Notes: generated by a model from the letters alone, not told the origin. Counted from the first letter of the stretch, positions 43,223 to 52,890 are shown. The stretch is 64,000 bases of DNA from UMGS1532 sp045594795 (GCA_045594795.1 JAZNZF010000001.1:1-64000), one strand, 5' to 3'. Numbers and translations are program-made.

Positions 43223-43951
43223 TTAGTCTGACAAAACAACTATTGTAATATTATCCCCGCCGCCATTTGCATTAGCGAGGTCGATAAGTGCTTTAGGATA
43301 CTCGTAAAAATTATTGTCAGAAATAACCTTTTCTATGTCATTTTCAGAAACATAATTTGTTAATCCATCAGAACAAATAAGAATTTGGTCCCCGTCGTAA
43401 AATTCGGTTTCATTATACTCAAATTCAATATTTTCAGTAACACCTAACGCACGGGTTATTACGTTTCTCTTTGGGTGATTTTTAGCCTCCTCGGAGGTTA
43501 GTTCGCCCTTATCAACCATTGATTGCACAATTGAATGGTCTTTGGTTATTTGAATAAGCCTATTATCACGAACAAGATATGCTCTACTATCGCCCGCGTG
43601 GGTAATATGAACCATACCATTACATACGATAGCGGCTACAACGGTAGTGCCCATACCCTCTAAAGATTCAATAGTGTGCGCCATATCGTAAAGACGTACA
43701 TTAGCGCCGCAAATTGCTGACTGCAAAAGAGTTCTGATTGAGTTAGAGTTCATATTCTCGTGATAAGAAGATGAAATATATTCAGAAATTATTTTTACTG
43801 CATTAGCGCTGGCAACGTTGCCACCGTTTGCGCCGCCCATTCCGTCGCAAACAACCGCCCAGGCAGTACCATCCATAAGCTCGCCCGCGGCATAAGAGTC
43901 TTGGTTACTGTTACGCACAAGACCCGTATCGGTTTTACTTGCAATTTTCAA
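43223..43951 (-). CDS. prpC: PP2C-type protein phosphatase, Stp1/PrpC family
   Basis: This metal-dependent phosphatase reverses PrkC phosphorylation. The protein of about 242 residues has TDTGLVRNSNQDSY at the start, WAVVCDGMGGANGGNVAS near residue 32 (metal-binding Asp and Gly-Gly), VHITHAGDSRAYLV near 110 and ILICSDGLTNYVSE near 187, then GGGDNITIVV. The frame extends to GTG at 43960, but GGAGG is 8 bases before TTG at 43951, so that start is preferred. It overlaps rlmN by 17 bases and precedes prkC. Confidence 0.95.
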   Translation of the reverse strand: MKIASKTDTGLVRNSNQDSYAAGELMDGTAWAVVCDGMGGANGGNVASANAVKIISEYISSSYHENMNSNSIRTLLQSAICGANVRLYDMAHTIESLEGMGTTVVAAIVCNGMVHITHAGDSRAYLVRDNRLIQITKDHSIVQSMVDKGELTSEEAKNHPKRNVITRALGVTENIEFEYNETEFYDGDQILICSDGLTNYVSENDIEKVISDNNFYEYPKALIDLANANGGGDNITIVVLSD

Positions 43952-44999
43952 GTGCAGCACCTCCAGTTTTACTTATATTATGTTCACGGCGTAATTGGCC
44001 GCAAGAAGCATTAATATCAGCCCCAAGAGTTCGTCTAACCGTTGCGTTTATCCCAAGCTCTTGTAGCTTTATTTTAAAATCATTTACTCTTTTTATGTTA
44101 GGACGCTTAAAATCATTCTCTACAACGGGGTTGGCAGGAATTAAATTAACGTGGCATATCATACCCTTTAAAAGTTTTGATAATTTAATTGCATGCTCCG
44201 TCGAATCGTTTACTCCATCGATTAATGCGTATTCAAAAGATATGCGTCTTCCTGTAATTTTAATATAATCCCTACAGCTTTTTATTAATTCATCTATTCC
44301 CCATCGTTTATTTACAGGCATTATTTTACTTCTCTCGCTATCTGTAACAGCATGAAGAGAAATAGAAAGTGTTATCGGGAAGCCTTCTTCTGCTAATTTA
44401 TATATATTAGGAACTACACCACTTGTAGAAACAGAAATATGTCTTGGACTTATATTTAGTCCGTTTTCATCAGACACAAGCTTTAAAAACTTAACGGTGT
44501 TTTCAAAATTATCAAGAGGCTCTCCCATGCCCATAAGAACTATATGTGATACTCTAATACCGTTGTCACGCTCTGCGGCGGTGATTTGTGCAAGAATTTC
44601 AGAGGCGGTAAGATTTCGCACCATACCATTAATACCTGATGCGCAAAATTTACATCCCATTCTGCAACCAACCTGAGTAGACGCGCAAACGGTATACCAA
44701 TGATTATACTGCATAAGTACAGATTCAACATATTCACCATCGTTTAACCTATAAAGATACTTAACAGTACCATCAATGTTAGATACAAATTTTCTCTCAA
44801 TAGTAGCATTCGCAATATAGCACTTATCTTCTAAAATAGCTCTTAAATTTTTAGATATATCTGTCATCTCAGAAAACGACACGCAGCCTTGCTGTAACCA
44901 TTTAAAGATTTGCTTAGCACGATATTTAGGCTGATTAATTTCCTTGATTAACGCCTCAATTTCTTGTAATGACATCGACTTTATATCAAGCTTTTGCAT
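43935..44999 (-). CDS. rlmN: 23S rRNA (adenine(2503)-C(2))-methyltransferase RlmN
   Basis: This radical SAM enzyme methylates A2503 of 23S rRNA and A37 of some tRNAs. The 354-residue protein has the cluster motif GCRMGCKFCASG near residue 110 (C-x3-C-x2-C) and GMGEPLDNFENTVKFL near 160. The conserved C-terminal cysteine is in DINASCGQLRREH near 335. All catalytic cysteines are present. GAGGT precedes the ATG at 44999. It lies 11 bases after rsmB, as in Bacillus. Confidence 0.97.
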   Translation of the reverse strand: MQKLDIKSMSLQEIEALIKEINQPKYRAKQIFKWLQQGCVSFSEMTDISKNLRAILEDKCYIANATIERKFVSNIDGTVKYLYRLNDGEYVESVLMQYNHWYTVCASTQVGCRMGCKFCASGINGMVRNLTASEILAQITAAERDNGIRVSHIVLMGMGEPLDNFENTVKFLKLVSDENGLNISPRHISVSTSGVVPNIYKLAEEGFPITLSISLHAVTDSERSKIMPVNKRWGIDELIKSCRDYIKITGRRISFEYALIDGVNDSTEHAIKLSKLLKGMICHVNLIPANPVVENDFKRPNIKRVNDFKIKLQELGINATVRRTLGADINASCGQLRREHNISKTGGAALENCK

Positions 45000-45010
45000 A
45001 AATATACCTC

Positions 45011-46309
45011 TTATTTAATGCGTTTAATTACCGCAAAGAAGAACCCGTCACTGCCATAGGTATTAGGCAAAAGGCGGTGAAACTTTTTAATATCTCCAAA
45101 TACGTTGCTTTCTTCAATATCATAATTTGGGTTTTCACTAATAAATTTATTAACTACATCTTCGTTTTCGGAAGCTCTTAACGTGCATGTCGAGTAGAGT
45201 AAACATCCGCCAATTTTCAGGTAATCAGCAGAAATTTTTAGTATATTATACTGCAACTGCGGTAGGTTTGTCAAATCATCAAGCGATTTGTATTTTATCT
45301 CAGGTTTGCGACGAATTACACCAAATCCCGAGCATACAACGTCGCAAATTATCTTATCAAATTCACCTAAAGATTTATTGAAAATTGTAGCATCGTTGAC
45401 GGTTGCGGTAATGTTATTTAATCCAAGTCTTTTAAGATTATCATTAATAAGCTCTACCCTGCTTGGATATAGATCGCAAGAAGTAATGCTTCCTTTTGAC
45501 GCATACTGAGCCGCTGTACAGCTTTTGCCACCTGGCGCCGCACACACGTCAAGCACTTTATCGCTACTACTAATGTTTAAAGCAGCTATTGCCAACTGCG
45601 AAGCTAAATCTTGAACGTGGAAAAGACCACTTTTAAACTCTGGAATATTATTAACCGCACCCTTTAACTCTATCAGCAAAGTGTTTTCTAATTCCGTTTC
45701 GCTCGATTTCACACCGCTTTCATTTAAGGAGCAAATCAGCTGTTCTTTATTTGTTTTAAGAGTATTAACCCTTATATATGTAGGGGACTGTTTTAATGAA
45801 TCTTGCAGAAATGGCTCGACATTTTCTTTGCCGATATACTGCTTTAGCTCATGAATATACCACTTTGCACAAGAATATCTAACAAAAAGAGCGTAATCAG
45901 TATCACCCTCAGGAAGTGCTGGTATATTGCGCAAAAAGTTACGTAAAACAGCATTTACAAATCCTGCAGCATAGCGTTCTTTAGAGCCTTTAACAATATT
46001 AACAGCCTCGTTTACAGCGGCACTGTTCGGGATTTTATCCATATAACAGATTTGATAAATTGCTACACGTAAATTACTAAGAATAAAAGCAGACAACTTG
46101 TTAATAGGCTGAGAAGCTATGCTTTGTATATAATAATCTAAAGTTATTTTTCTTTCGGTTACGCCATAAATCAAACGAGAAGCAAAAGCTGAATCCTCTG
46201 CGCTAAAGTTATGCTCGTTAAGAAATGAGTTTAGCGCAAGGTTTGAATAACTGTTATCTTTTTCTATTTTTGCTAAAGCGTTTACTACAGCGTTTCTTAC
46301 ATTTAACAT
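45011..46309 (-). CDS. rsmB: 16S rRNA (cytosine(967)-C(5))-methyltransferase RsmB
   Basis: The protein of about 432 residues has an N-terminal NusB-like RNA-binding domain (to about residue 140) and a C-terminal SAM domain. The SAM domain contains DVCAAPGGKSCTAAQYA near residue 240, the catalytic cysteine in CDVVCSGFGVIRRKPE near 320 and the second cysteine in LLYSTCTL near 375. An upstream frame extends 12 codons, but AAGGAAA precedes the ATG at 46309, which lies 2 bases after the metallopeptidase stop. That start gives a normal N-terminus (LNVRNAVVNALAKIEK). Confidence 0.95.
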   Translation of the reverse strand: MLNVRNAVVNALAKIEKDNSYSNLALNSFLNEHNFSAEDSAFASRLIYGVTERKITLDYYIQSIASQPINKLSAFILSNLRVAIYQICYMDKIPNSAAVNEAVNIVKGSKERYAAGFVNAVLRNFLRNIPALPEGDTDYALFVRYSCAKWYIHELKQYIGKENVEPFLQDSLKQSPTYIRVNTLKTNKEQLICSLNESGVKSSETELENTLLIELKGAVNNIPEFKSGLFHVQDLASQLAIAALNISSSDKVLDVCAAPGGKSCTAAQYASKGSITSCDLYPSRVELINDNLKRLGLNNITATVNDATIFNKSLGEFDKIICDVVCSGFGVIRRKPEIKYKSLDDLTNLPQLQYNILKISADYLKIGGCLLYSTCTLRASENEDVVNKFISENPNYDIEESNVFGDIKKFHRLLPNTYGSDGFFFAVIKRIK

Positions 46310-46311
46310 AA

Positions 46312-47025
46312 CTATTTCCTTCTGCCGCCAAAAATTCGCAAGCAATAATATAATAACGTTAGTAGTGACTGTAGCATTGCCGCAACATAAGTAAGTGCTG
46401 CTGCAGTAAGCACTTTTTTAGCACCGTCGCATTCCTCACCATACAATAAATTTGTTTCCCGTATAGCAGCCATTGCTCGTCTGCTTGCGTTAAACTCTAC
46501 AGGTAGGGTTATAAACTGAAAAGCAAAAACCGCACCATATAACGCAACACCAGTGACCATAAGATTAAGCGAGTTAAGCATAAGTCCAATAGCTACAAGT
46601 ATGATACCAAACATTGGACCAAAGCGAGCAAAAGGTATGATAGCTGTACGAAGTTTGATTGGTACATATTTTTTTGCGTACTGCACAGCATGCCCTGCTT
46701 CGTGGCAGGCTATTCCAACCGCAGCAATAGACATTGAGTTATATACGCTTTCTGATAATCGTATAGTATTATTGCGTGGGTCATAGTGGTCGGTAAGTGT
46801 TCCCGAAACAGCCTCGATATTGACACCATAAACTCCATTATATTCAAGTACGGCCTTAGCCGCCTGAGCTCCTGTGATTCCACGCATATTGTTTATTTTA
46901 GAAAACTTAGAATATCTCGATTTAACCAAGCCTTGAGCCGCAAAAATTATTACAAGCGAAAAAATTGCTATACCCAAGTAAAGCGGGTCAAAATATCTAT
47001 AAAACGAAAAAGGATAATACAACAT
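46312..47025 (-). CDS. Zinc metallopeptidase, YugP type
   Basis: The integral membrane protein of about 237 residues has a hydrophobic N-terminal helix. A soluble part includes MRGITGAQAAKAVLEYNGV, DHYDPRNNTIRLSE and the zinc motif CHEAGHAVQYA (HExxH) near residue 108. Three membrane helices follow. YugP proteins are widespread in Firmicutes and their substrates are unknown. The frame extends to GTG at 47031, and ATG at 47025 is a better start, although AGGTG is only 3 bases away. Its place between fmt and rsmB differs from Bacillus, where the two genes are adjacent. Confidence 0.9.
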   Translation of the reverse strand: MLYYPFSFYRYFDPLYLGIAIFSLVIIFAAQGLVKSRYSKFSKINNMRGITGAQAAKAVLEYNGVYGVNIEAVSGTLTDHYDPRNNTIRLSESVYNSMSIAAVGIACHEAGHAVQYAKKYVPIKLRTAIIPFARFGPMFGIILVAIGLMLNSLNLMVTGVALYGAVFAFQFITLPVEFNASRRAMAAIRETNLLYGEECDGAKKVLTAAALTYVAAMLQSLLTLLYYCLRIFGGRRK

Positions 47026-47037
47026 TAACACCTACGA

Positions 47038-47955
47038 TTAAATAATTTTAGTACCTATTTCTACAGGCCTGCCGCGGAGCATATCGGTAATACTCATTCT
47101 TTTTGAGCCCTCGGGTTGAACCTCAATTAAGCTAACAGCACCTTCGCCACAGCCGATAACGAGGCGGTTATTACTATCGATTACAGTACCAACCTCACCT
47201 TTAATAGACAGCGCCTCGGCTTTATATACCTTTATTCTTTTTCCTAAAAGGGTAAAATATGCACAAGGCCAAGGATTATAACCACGTATAGCGTCAACTA
47301 TCTGCTTAGCACTCAAAGAAAAGTCTATTTGCGCCATCTCTTTTTTAATAATTGGCGCATAGGTTGCCTCATCATTATTTTGTTTAATAGGCTTTACGGT
47401 ACCGGCTAAAACACCCTCAATGGTCTTATCTAAAAGATCTACACCCATAAGCGCTAATCTATTGTGCAAGGTTTCTGAAGTTTCATCATCAGAAATAATT
47501 GTTTCACTACTAAGTAAAATATCACCAGTATCAATTCCATCAGCCATAAGTTGCGTTGTAACACCTGTCTTCTTATCTCCACATACAATACACCACTGTA
47601 TCGGTGATGCACCACGATGTCTTGGTAAAAGCGAGGCATGTACGTTTATACACTTATATTTGGGTAACTCTAAAATTTCTTTTGGCAAGATTTTACCGTA
47701 AGCTACAACAACTATCAAATCGGGATTAAGCTCTTTTAAAAGATTATACGCCTCTCCGTCGCGCAAGGTTGTTGGCTGATATACTTTTAACCCAAGCGCT
47801 AATGCTTTTTCCTTAACAGGTGGCGGGGTTAATACAAGCTTTCTGCCCTTTGGCTTATCGGGTTGGGTGAAAACCCCAACAACGTTGTGTTTTTTATTTA
47901 GCATTTCAAGGCAACCAACCGCAAAATCTGGTGTGCCCATAAAAACTACCTTCAT
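47038..47955 (-). CDS. fmt: Methionyl-tRNA formyltransferase
   Basis: The enzyme formylates initiator Met-tRNA. The 305-residue protein has VVFMGTPDFAVGCLEML at the start, VYQPTTLRD, VVVAYGKILPKEILELP near residue 82 and the catalytic segment CINVHASLLPRHRGASPIQW near residue 104. DGIDTGDILL follows, then a C-terminal domain after residue 205. The ATG at 47955 shares one base with the def stop (TAATG). The def-fmt pair removes and adds the formyl group. Confidence 0.97.
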   Translation of the reverse strand: MKVVFMGTPDFAVGCLEMLNKKHNVVGVFTQPDKPKGRKLVLTPPPVKEKALALGLKVYQPTTLRDGEAYNLLKELNPDLIVVVAYGKILPKEILELPKYKCINVHASLLPRHRGASPIQWCIVCGDKKTGVTTQLMADGIDTGDILLSSETIISDDETSETLHNRLALMGVDLLDKTIEGVLAGTVKPIKQNNDEATYAPIIKKEMAQIDFSLSAKQIVDAIRGYNPWPCAYFTLLGKRIKVYKAEALSIKGEVGTVIDSNNRLVIGCGEGAVSLIEVQPEGSKRMSITDMLRGRPVEIGTKII

Positions 47956-48413
47956 TATTTATCCTCTCTGATGTAAGAAATAACGTGGTCTGTAAACAGA
48001 ACACCGTCTAAGTGGTCAATTTCGTGGCATAGAGCCCTTGCGAGTAAATCCTCACCTACAATTTCAAACTGATTACCATTTCTGTCATAAGCTCTTACCT
48101 TGACCTTTTTGGGTCGTTCTGTAATACCCCAGGTGCCAGGACAAGAAAGACAGCCTTCGGTTTCATTTTGTTTACCATTTCCCTTAACAATCTCGGGATT
48201 AACAAGCTCTATAGGTCCATCGCCAATATCAATAACGCAGACGCGCCTCAAGATACTTATTTGAGGTGCTGCAAGCCCTACGCCGTCCTTATCATACATT
48301 GTATCAAGCATATCATCGAGTAAGGTATGAAGCTTTTCGTCAAAATTTTCTACCAAGCGTGTTTTCTTTCTAAGCATTTCATTAGGCTCAGTAATAACTT
48401 CCCTAATTGCCAT
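47955..48413 (-). CDS. def: Peptide deformylase
   Basis: The enzyme removes the N-formyl group from new proteins. The 152-residue protein has all three metal motifs: DGVGLAAPQISI near residue 44, ETEGCLSCPG near 88 and LCHEIDHLDGVLF near 132 (HExxH). It is a type 1, short form. It lies 12 bases after priA and is coupled to fmt. Confidence 0.97.
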   Translation of the reverse strand: MAIREVITEPNEMLRKKTRLVENFDEKLHTLLDDMLDTMYDKDGVGLAAPQISILRRVCVIDIGDGPIELVNPEIVKGNGKQNETEGCLSCPGTWGITERPKKVKVRAYDRNGNQFEIVGEDLLARALCHEIDHLDGVLFTDHVISYIREDK

Positions 48414-48425
48414 TTTAAACCTCCG

Positions 48426-50861
48426 TTAAATTATGTTCTCGGGATTAATATCCACAGAAACAGTAGTTTTTTTGCCCTCAAAAGAATTGTGATATGTAAG
48501 CAAGCACTTATCAAGCAACTCTGAAAAACGAGCAAATGATCTGAATTTTATAATTAATCTATATCTATACTTATTATTTACCTTAGGCACTGTTGCAACA
48601 GAAGGCCCAAGTATGTTTAACTTAACATCACTAAATTCACCGTTTACGTTATCTACAATTAATGAGAACAGATGATTAACACCCATCTCGGCGGTGTTCC
48701 TGTTAGTAGACTGCACCACAAGCATAGCAATATCGCAATATGGTGGATATATCATAAGCTTTCGATTTGTAATTTCTTCCTCATAAAATGCATCATAATC
48801 CTGCACAGCGGCAAGCTTTATAATATTATTTTCCGGTGTGACGGTTTGTATAATCGCGCTGCCACTTTGATTGCCCCTGCCTGACCTGCCAACAACCTGT
48901 GTTAAAAGTGAAAAGGTGCGTTCAAAACTGCGATAATCGGCACTATATAATGCACGGTCGGCGTTCAGTACACCAACCAACGTAACTTTAGGAAAATCCA
49001 GACCTTTAGCTACCATTTGGGTGCCAAGCATAATATCATATTCACCGCGTGAAAAAGCTGACAAGTTCTTCTCATAAGCATCTTTAGTTAACGTAGAATC
49101 TGCATCCATTCGTAAAATGCGCGCGCTCGGGTATAATTCCGAGAGTTCTTCCTCTACTCTTTGAGTTCCCGAACCAAGATATTTTAAATGCTCGCCACCA
49201 CATTTATTACATTTAGCCGTGTTAGCAATGGAATAGCCACAATAATGGCACATAAGCCTACCATTTGCAGAATGATAGTTCATAGAAATACTGCAGTTAG
49301 GACAGGTTATAACCTCGCCACACTCACTACAAGAAACAAAAGTATTGTGACCGCGACGATTCATAAGTAGTATTGCCTGTTGTTCACTATCTAAAACATT
49401 CTCTATTTCTTCTTGAAGCTTGCGGCTAATAGAACTGCGGCTACCTTCAAAAAACTCGGTTCTCATATCAACAGTAGTAACCTTAGGCAAGGTTGCGTTG
49501 CCATATCTATTTTTAAGCCGCCATAAATTATATCTACCGCTTTTTGCAGCAGTAAAGCTTTCGATAGACGGGGTGGCAGACGCTAATATAAGCATTGCAG
49601 AATGAAACTTCGCCCTAAAACGAGCAACATCGCGAGCATGGAATTTCGGGGTTTGTTCAGACTTGTAGGTATGTTCTTGCTCTTCGTCAATGATAATTAA
49701 ACCTATATTATCAAACGGTGCAAAAACGGCTGAACGGGTACCTATGGCTACAAGTGCATCACCGTTTTTAATGCGTTTCCACTCGTCCATTCTTTGCCCT
49801 AACGACATAGCGCTATGCAAAACGGCAACCTTGTTACCATAGCGTTTATTAAAAATAGAAATGGTTTGTGGTGTTAAAGCAATTTCGGGTACCATTACAA
49901 TAACGGCTTTTCCGCTTTCAACCACCCTGTCTGCCATTTTTAAAAACACTTGTGTTTTACCGCTGCCGGTAACACCATATAATAGATTAACCGAATAACC
50001 TTTTTGTTGCTCTAAAAGAAGGCCATCATATACCTTTTGTTGCGAATCGGTTAATTGAATATTTTCAGTTTTACCTTCACCGCTTTCATAAGGTCTGCGA
50101 TAATATTCTTGCTCGTAAATTTCAACTAAACCTTTAGCGGACAAGTTATTAATAACGCCAACGGTCACGCCTGTAAAATAGCAAAGCTCTTTTACCGAGC
50201 AACAACCTACCTGCTCTAACAGCTCGAGCACTTTTTTCTGTTTTGGGGTTAACTTTACATTTTTAGTGTTTTCACATAGTTTTACCATCTTAAGTGTTGC
50301 ATCGCCAATTTTTCTAACGACGATATCATTCCTTAAAAGCAAACCCTCTTTATACATTTTTTCGAGAATATTACTTTCCCTACTAAACGATAATTTTTTT
50401 AGAATTTTATCTCGCTCTAATATACCGCAAGTAGCAAGTAAGTTTAATACCGACTGTTTATCGTTGTCGTCACTTCTAAAACTTTTGTCTTTAAGAGAAT
50501 ACGAAATATTAACCTTAAGTGAAATACCCGCAGGCAATAACACCCGTAACGCATCAAAATAGGTGCAAAAAGTACGCTTTTTCATCCACTCTGCAAGCTT
50601 AAGCATTTCACTATTAATTATGGGCTTTTCATCTATTACTGCGATAATAGATTTAAGCTTTTCTAAAGGATAATCGCATTTACTATTAACCCCAATAATT
50701 AAGCCCTGCCTTGTTGCAGAGCCATTACCAAAAGGGACAAGAACACGGCAACCAATAAGCTCGGTTTGCAGCAAACTATTCGGTAACAAATAGTCGTAAG
50801 GCTTGTCTATACGGTATATCGTTTGACTAACTGCAACGCGCACTATCATAACGTCCCCCAT
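48426..50861 (-). CDS. priA: Primosomal protein N' (replication restart helicase PriA)
   Basis: PriA reloads the replisome at collapsed forks. The 811-residue protein has an N-terminal DNA-binding domain (RVAVSQTIYRIDKPYDYLLP), Walker A LLYGVTGSGKTQVFLKMAD near residue 295 and DEEQ box IIIDEEQEHTYKSEQTP near 390. A zinc-binding cysteine set (CSECGEVITCPNCS and CHYCGYS through CNKCGG) lies near 515-560. The ATG at 50861 follows AGGGGGG. A second ATG four codons later also has GGGGG at good spacing, so the exact start is open. Confidence 0.95.
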   Translation of the reverse strand: MGDVMIVRVAVSQTIYRIDKPYDYLLPNSLLQTELIGCRVLVPFGNGSATRQGLIIGVNSKCDYPLEKLKSIIAVIDEKPIINSEMLKLAEWMKKRTFCTYFDALRVLLPAGISLKVNISYSLKDKSFRSDDNDKQSVLNLLATCGILERDKILKKLSFSRESNILEKMYKEGLLLRNDIVVRKIGDATLKMVKLCENTKNVKLTPKQKKVLELLEQVGCCSVKELCYFTGVTVGVINNLSAKGLVEIYEQEYYRRPYESGEGKTENIQLTDSQQKVYDGLLLEQQKGYSVNLLYGVTGSGKTQVFLKMADRVVESGKAVIVMVPEIALTPQTISIFNKRYGNKVAVLHSAMSLGQRMDEWKRIKNGDALVAIGTRSAVFAPFDNIGLIIIDEEQEHTYKSEQTPKFHARDVARFRAKFHSAMLILASATPSIESFTAAKSGRYNLWRLKNRYGNATLPKVTTVDMRTEFFEGSRSSISRKLQEEIENVLDSEQQAILLMNRRGHNTFVSCSECGEVITCPNCSISMNYHSANGRLMCHYCGYSIANTAKCNKCGGEHLKYLGSGTQRVEEELSELYPSARILRMDADSTLTKDAYEKNLSAFSRGEYDIMLGTQMVAKGLDFPKVTLVGVLNADRALYSADYRSFERTFSLLTQVVGRSGRGNQSGSAIIQTVTPENNIIKLAAVQDYDAFYEEEITNRKLMIYPPYCDIAMLVVQSTNRNTAEMGVNHLFSLIVDNVNGEFSDVKLNILGPSVATVPKVNNKYRYRLIIKFRSFARFSELLDKCLLTYHNSFEGKKTTVSVDINPENII

Positions 50862-50898
50862 GACAAGCCCCCCTTTTTTTAGTGATTTGAATTAATTA

Positions 50899-51078
50899 TT
50901 ATAAATGCTTTTCTCTTGAAAGCTCGTTCATAGCAAGTGTAACGGGCTTTTCAATTATAATTTCGCCCTCGTTTTCGGCTTTCTCAGAAATCTTACGAGC
51001 ACGCTTTGCAATTTCGAGAACAAGCTCGTAACGATTTTTATACGAATTAATTAGTTTACCAATTGCAGGATTCAGCAT
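50899..51078 (-). CDS. rpoZ: DNA-directed RNA polymerase subunit omega
   Basis: A 59-residue frame begins MLNPAIGKLINSYKNRYELV and continues with EIAKRARKISEKAE, the conserved omega core that wraps the beta-prime C-terminus. It is shorter than the typical 65-90 residues, as is usual in Clostridia. GAGGTG lies 7 bases before the ATG. The start lies 23 bases inside gmk. The gmk-rpoZ-priA order matches Bacillus apart from the missing coaBC. Confidence 0.92.
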   Translation of the reverse strand: MLNPAIGKLINSYKNRYELVLEIAKRARKISEKAENEGEIIIEKPVTLAMNELSREKHL

Positions 51079-51679
51079 CTTTTAGCACCTCTTTTATAAT
51101 ATTTATTTGACGTTCTTTTATAGAACGATTACCAACAATAATTGAAATTATATCATTAACTGCATCGGTTAGATTATCGTTTACAACAATATAATCATAC
51201 TCTTCGGCGTGTTTGATTTCTTCTAATGCAGCTTTTAGCCTGCCTTCAATTTGTTCTTTACTTTCTGTACCTCTTGAATTAAGGCGATTAGAAAGAGTCT
51301 CAAAAGAAGGTGGCATAATAAAAATACTTATCGCGTTCGGGTATTGCTTACGTACGTTTGCAGCGCCGTTAACGTCAACCTCTAAAACTATCTCAGCACC
51401 TTCGGCAATTGCCTTTTCTACCGGTGCTTTTGGTGTGCCATAATAATTATTTTGGTACACGTTATACTCAAGCATTTCATTGTTTTTAATTGCAGCCTCA
51501 AACTCATCGCAAGAAATAAAGTGATACTTTCCGTCCTGCGTTTCTCCTTTCCGCATATCACGGGTTATAGAGGAAATCGAAAGACGTATTTCGGGATGCA
51601 GTTTAAATACTTCGGATAGTACAGTATCCTTACCCGAACCCGAGGGCCCTGAAAGAATTATCAGATTTCCCTTACTCAT
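51056..51679 (-). CDS. gmk: Guanylate kinase
   Basis: The enzyme phosphorylates GMP to GDP. The protein of about 207 residues has the P-loop LIILSGPSGSGKDTVLSEV near residue 6, SSITRDMRKGETQDGKYHF near 36 and the GMP-binding EYNVYQNNYYGTP near 72. The frame extends upstream, but AAGGAGG lies 6 bases before ATG at 51679, which overlaps the remA stop by 8 bases, so that start is chosen. rpoZ starts inside its end. Confidence 0.97.
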   Translation of the reverse strand: MSKGNLIILSGPSGSGKDTVLSEVFKLHPEIRLSISSITRDMRKGETQDGKYHFISCDEFEAAIKNNEMLEYNVYQNNYYGTPKAPVEKAIAEGAEIVLEVDVNGAANVRKQYPNAISIFIMPPSFETLSNRLNSRGTESKEQIEGRLKAALEEIKHAEEYDYIVVNDNLTDAVNDIISIIVGNRSIKERQINIIKEVLKDAESCNW

Positions 51680-51929
51680 ATGCATCCTCCTTAACTTTGC
51701 CACTAAATCTATCCTCAAGCGCATCTGTTGTAAGATAGCTTAATATAACGTGGTCGCTGTCGGTTAAAATTACCGATTTTGTTTTTCTACCTTGTGTTGC
51801 ATCAACAAGCTTACCGATTTCTCGAGCTTCTTGAACCATACGCTTTACCGGTGCAGACTCGGGAGAAACTACAGATATCACCCTTTCGGCAGAAACAAGA
51901 TTACCAAAGCCAATATTAATTAATTCCAT
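51672..51929 (-). CDS. remA: Extracellular matrix regulator RemA family (DUF370)
   Basis: The 85-residue protein begins ELINIGFGNLVSAERVISVV and contains SPESAPVKRMVQEAREIG and DATQGRKTKSVILTDSDH, the full DUF370/RemA pattern. In Bacillus, RemA is a DNA-binding oligomer that activates matrix genes. In Clostridia it is usually kept in the yicC-remA-gmk order even where biofilm genes differ. It lies 8 bases after yicC and overlaps gmk. Confidence 0.93.
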   Translation of the reverse strand: MELINIGFGNLVSAERVISVVSPESAPVKRMVQEAREIGKLVDATQGRKTKSVILTDSDHVILSYLTTDALEDRFSGKVKEDAYE

Positions 51930-51937
51930 ATTTACAC

Positions 51938-52816
51938 CTATTCGATATTTTGTATCTGCTCGCGAATTTTCTCAATTTCAGATTTAATTTCTACAACCGC
52001 GCGTGCTATTTCAACGTCCTGAGCTTTTGAGCCGATTGTATTTGTTTCGCGATTCATTTCTTGAACGATGAAATCAAGCTTTCTACCTATCGGTACGTCT
52101 ACTTCTAAAAGTGAACACAACTGCTCCATATGGCTATTAAGCCTAACTGTTTCTTCACAAACCGCGAGCTTATCCGCCATAATTCCGGTTTCGGTAATAA
52201 GTCGCTGTTCATCAATTTTAACGTCGCCTAAAAGCTCGTGCATACGCTGTTCTAATTTCTCTCGATAAAGACGAACTGTTTCGGGCGAACGGGTTTCGAT
52301 AAACTTAACCTTTTCATTAATTACCTCTACCCTGTTTAAAATATCGGATTTCAGCTTTCCTCCCTCGGTTTTACGCATTTCTATAAAAGCTAAAATTGCG
52401 TTTGTTGCAACTGCGCTTACGTCTGTCCATAGCTGTTCTTCATCAATTTCGCTTTTACTTACCGTAAATATTTCAGAATTGCGAGCAACGGTAGAAACCG
52501 AAATATCGTTAATTAAACCGTACTGTTCTGATAGCTCTTTAAGTGCATCTATGTAAGGCTTTGCAAAGGTATGATTAATTTCTATATTTGTTTCACCCAA
52601 GGCGTTACTGCTGATAGTTAGAAACATTTCAACCTTACCGCGAGAAACGTATTGCCCAAGCAAGCTCTTTAATTTATCCTCTAAAAATATACACGCCCTT
52701 GGTACTTTGGGTGTAAACTCTAAAAACTTATGATTTACCGAACGTAGCTCTACAGTAATTGTATAATCGTTTACCGTTTGTTGCGCCCTGCCGTAGCCGG
52801 TCATACTATTTGCCAT
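51938..52816 (-). CDS. yicC: YicC/YloC family endoribonuclease
   Basis: The 292-residue protein begins NSMTGYGRAQ and has VELRSVNHKFLEFTPKVPRA near residue 26. The C-terminal DUF1732 region is KLDFIVQEMNRETNTIGSKA near residue 245. YicC has been shown to cut RNA in Escherichia coli. The exact target in Firmicutes is unclear. It is the first gene of the long cluster that ends at spoVM and has a clear promoter. Confidence 0.93.
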   Translation of the reverse strand: MANSMTGYGRAQQTVNDYTITVELRSVNHKFLEFTPKVPRACIFLEDKLKSLLGQYVSRGKVEMFLTISSNALGETNIEINHTFAKPYIDALKELSEQYGLINDISVSTVARNSEIFTVSKSEIDEEQLWTDVSAVATNAILAFIEMRKTEGGKLKSDILNRVEVINEKVKFIETRSPETVRLYREKLEQRMHELLGDVKIDEQRLITETGIMADKLAVCEETVRLNSHMEQLCSLLEVDVPIGRKLDFIVQEMNRETNTIGSKAQDVEIARAVVEIKSEIEKIREQIQNIE

Positions 52817-52860
52817 AAGCCTCTCCCCTTTTATACATTAAACTTAATTTCTATCTATAT

Positions 52861-52890
52861 ATTCTACCAAATCAGGCGGCGTTTTGTCAA
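52861..52890 (-). promoter_or_regulatory. Sigma-A promoter of the yicC-to-thiN cluster
   Basis: TTGACA (52885-52890) and TAGAAT (52861-52866) are 18 bases apart and lie 44 bases before yicC (AAGGGGAGAGG before the ATG). It may drive the long run to thiN. Confidence 0.8.
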
